NCBI GenBank assembly: GCA_015489295.1
Contig: WGAB01000036.1
Location: forward strand, 1-5,865
Direction of reading: 5' to 3'
Origin: Caldifarciminota bacterium
GTDB lineage: Bacteria; WOR-3; Hydrothermia; WGAB01
DNA: 5,865 bases
Shown here: piece by piece, positions 4,890-5,865 of the stretch
Layout of the letters: the number at the start of each line of letters is the position of its first letter
Position numbering within the stretch: position 1 is the stretch's first letter
Notes under the pieces: generated by a model
The model's input: only the letters and a program-made list of their open reading frames with translations
Databases searched by the model: none
What the model was told of the DNA's origin: nothing
Made by a program: the position numbers and the translations under genes

Positions 4890-5852
4890 ATGGTTCGTCG
4901 GCTTCTGGATTACCTGTTCCTCACCCGCCCCACCCTGCTGTTCCCGGTCTGGGCGTTTCTGCTCATAGGCTTCCATAGAGGCGGTTTTCGGGGGCTCGTA
5001 GACTTCCAACCCATCCTGGCCTTCCCTCCGGCCCTTCTCGTCGGTTTTTTGGCCTATTCCCTGCTGATGGCCGCCACCTACGTGGTGAACCAGATCTTTG
5101 ACCGGGAAACCGACCGACAGAACCGAAAACTCTTCCTTCTGGCCGACGGCATCCTGCCGGTGTCCGGCGCCTGGGCCTTTACTGCCCTGCTGGTGCTGGG
5201 GTCTTTCGCCCTCCTGCTGCCGTTATGGGCCTCCCCCGGATTTCCCTGGATTCTGGGGCTGTGGGCTGCCTCCGGCCTCCTGGGCATGGCCTATAGCGTG
5301 CCGCCGCTTCGCCTGAAAGCCCGCCCCTTCTGGGACCTTCTGGCCAATGCCCTTGGCTACGGCGGCCTCAACGTGCTCTTCGGCCGGGCCCTGGCCGGGC
5401 CGGTGCCCCTTCGTGCTGGGTGGGAAACCCTGCCTTACGTCCTGGCTGTTGGGGCCGTATTTCTGTTGACCACCCTGGCCGATGTGCCCGGCGACCGGGC
5501 CACCGGGGCCCGAACCACCGGGGTAGTCCTGGGAGAACGACTTACCGCGATCCTCGCCCTGCTCCTCCTCTCCTCTGCTCTGCTCGCCGCTGGTCTCCTC
5601 GGCTGTCCCCTGGTGTTCTGGGCCGCGCTTCTCTCCTGGCCCCTCTTTCTGTGGACCCTGGGCCGCCCCCAGGATCCCCAACGGGTAACCTTCGCCTTCC
5701 GCGGCTCCGGGGCCCTCTTTGGGCTTCTGGTGGCCCTCAAGTTTCCGATTTATCTGGTGCTCGGCGCGTTGACGGTGTTTGCCATGAAACTGTATTATCG
5801 GCACCGTTTCGGCCTTTCGGACCCTTCCTTAAAGGACGAACGAACGCCATGA
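4890..5852 (+). CDS. UbiA-family membrane prenyltransferase
   Basis: This integral membrane enzyme transfers a prenyl group from a prenyl diphosphate to an acceptor such as a quinone precursor, tetrapyrrole or glycerol phosphate; the acceptor cannot be predicted. From the ATG at 4890 it has 320 residues and about nine hydrophobic helices, the usual size. The first Asp-rich motif is NQIFDRETD (Asn67, Asp71, Asp75) and the second is DVPGD (Asp198, Asp202); together they bind the Mg-diphosphate. YSVPPLRLKARPFWD (135-149) is the conserved loop between them. An in-frame ATG at 4815 would add 25 Pro-rich residues from repeat-rich DNA, so it is rejected in favour of MVRRLLDYLFLTRPTLLF, a typical family N-terminus. 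No proper Shine-Dalgarno sequence is present; a CACAAT hexamer lies 6 bases before the ATG. The stop overlaps the next gene as ATGA, suggesting an operon. Only the family assignment is firm. Confidence 0.9.
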   Translation: MVRRLLDYLFLTRPTLLFPVWAFLLIGFHRGGFRGLVDFQPILAFPPALLVGFLAYSLLMAATYVVNQIFDRETDRQNRKLFLLADGILPVSGAWAFTALLVLGSFALLLPLWASPGFPWILGLWAASGLLGMAYSVPPLRLKARPFWDLLANALGYGGLNVLFGRALAGPVPLRAGWETLPYVLAVGAVFLLTTLADVPGDRATGARTTGVVLGERLTAILALLLLSSALLAAGLLGCPLVFWAALLSWPLFLWTLGRPQDPQRVTFAFRGSGALFGLLVALKFPIYLVLGALTVFAMKLYYRHRFGLSDPSLKDERTP

Positions 5853-5865
5853 GTTACCGTACCCA
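5849..5865 (+). CDS. Start of a further gene, cut by the window edge
   Basis: An ATG at 5849 overlaps the prenyltransferase stop as ATGA and opens MSYRT before the window ends. The same overlap joins the genes of the minus-strand operon, so a real coupled start is likely. AAGGA lies 13 bases before the ATG, rather far for a normal Shine-Dalgarno sequence. Too little is visible to assign a function; a role in the same prenyl-lipid pathway would be a guess. Confidence 0.5.

Noticed and set aside
2400..5850. Apparent switch from G-rich to C-rich plus strand across the dif-like site
   Set aside because: In lines counted by hand the skew follows gene orientation: coding strands tend to be C-rich, and the plus-strand BatA-like gene to the left does not show the G excess. 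It cannot be used as terminus evidence here.

Overview
This is a GC-rich bacterial window with five recognisable protein genes, the first few bases of a sixth, and a central stretch of about 1 kb without genes that holds most of the interest. The host cannot be named from the sequence. The BatA-like membrane protein and the lack of clear Shine-Dalgarno sequences resemble Bacteroidetes and related (FCB-group) lineages. The GTAG-headed hairpin repeats are best known from Gammaproteobacteria. The signals are mixed, so any placement is weak.

Left part (1-1526, + strand): the 3' part of a membrane-anchored BatA/von Willebrand A-like protein whose start lies outside the window. Only 4 bases separate its stop from the end of a convergent three-gene operon on the minus strand (3895 down to 1531). 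In transcription order that operon encodes a CE4/NodB polysaccharide deacetylase, a DUF429 protein with an RNase H-like acidic pattern, and a ten-helix DMT/EamA transporter. The three genes are joined by two 4-base ATGA overlaps, so they are probably translationally coupled, although no shared pathway is obvious.

Centre (3896-4889): no credible coding sequence. Four well-formed hairpin repeats of the REP type occur here in alternating orientation, and the two orientations carry two stem variants. A degenerate copy lies beside the deacetylase start. The centre also holds C/G-rich palindromes, an 11-bp-period direct repeat, several hairpins, and a 28-bp site at 4501-4528 that closely resembles a XerC/XerD recombination site (dif). 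If this is the chromosomal dif, the window covers the replication terminus. A mobile or plasmid Xer site is the alternative.

Right part (4890-5865, + strand): a complete UbiA-family membrane prenyltransferase with both Asp-rich motifs, for quinone, tetrapyrrole or lipid prenylation of unknown specificity. It overlaps the start of another gene by ATGA at the right edge. The two operons flanking the central region are transcribed away from it.
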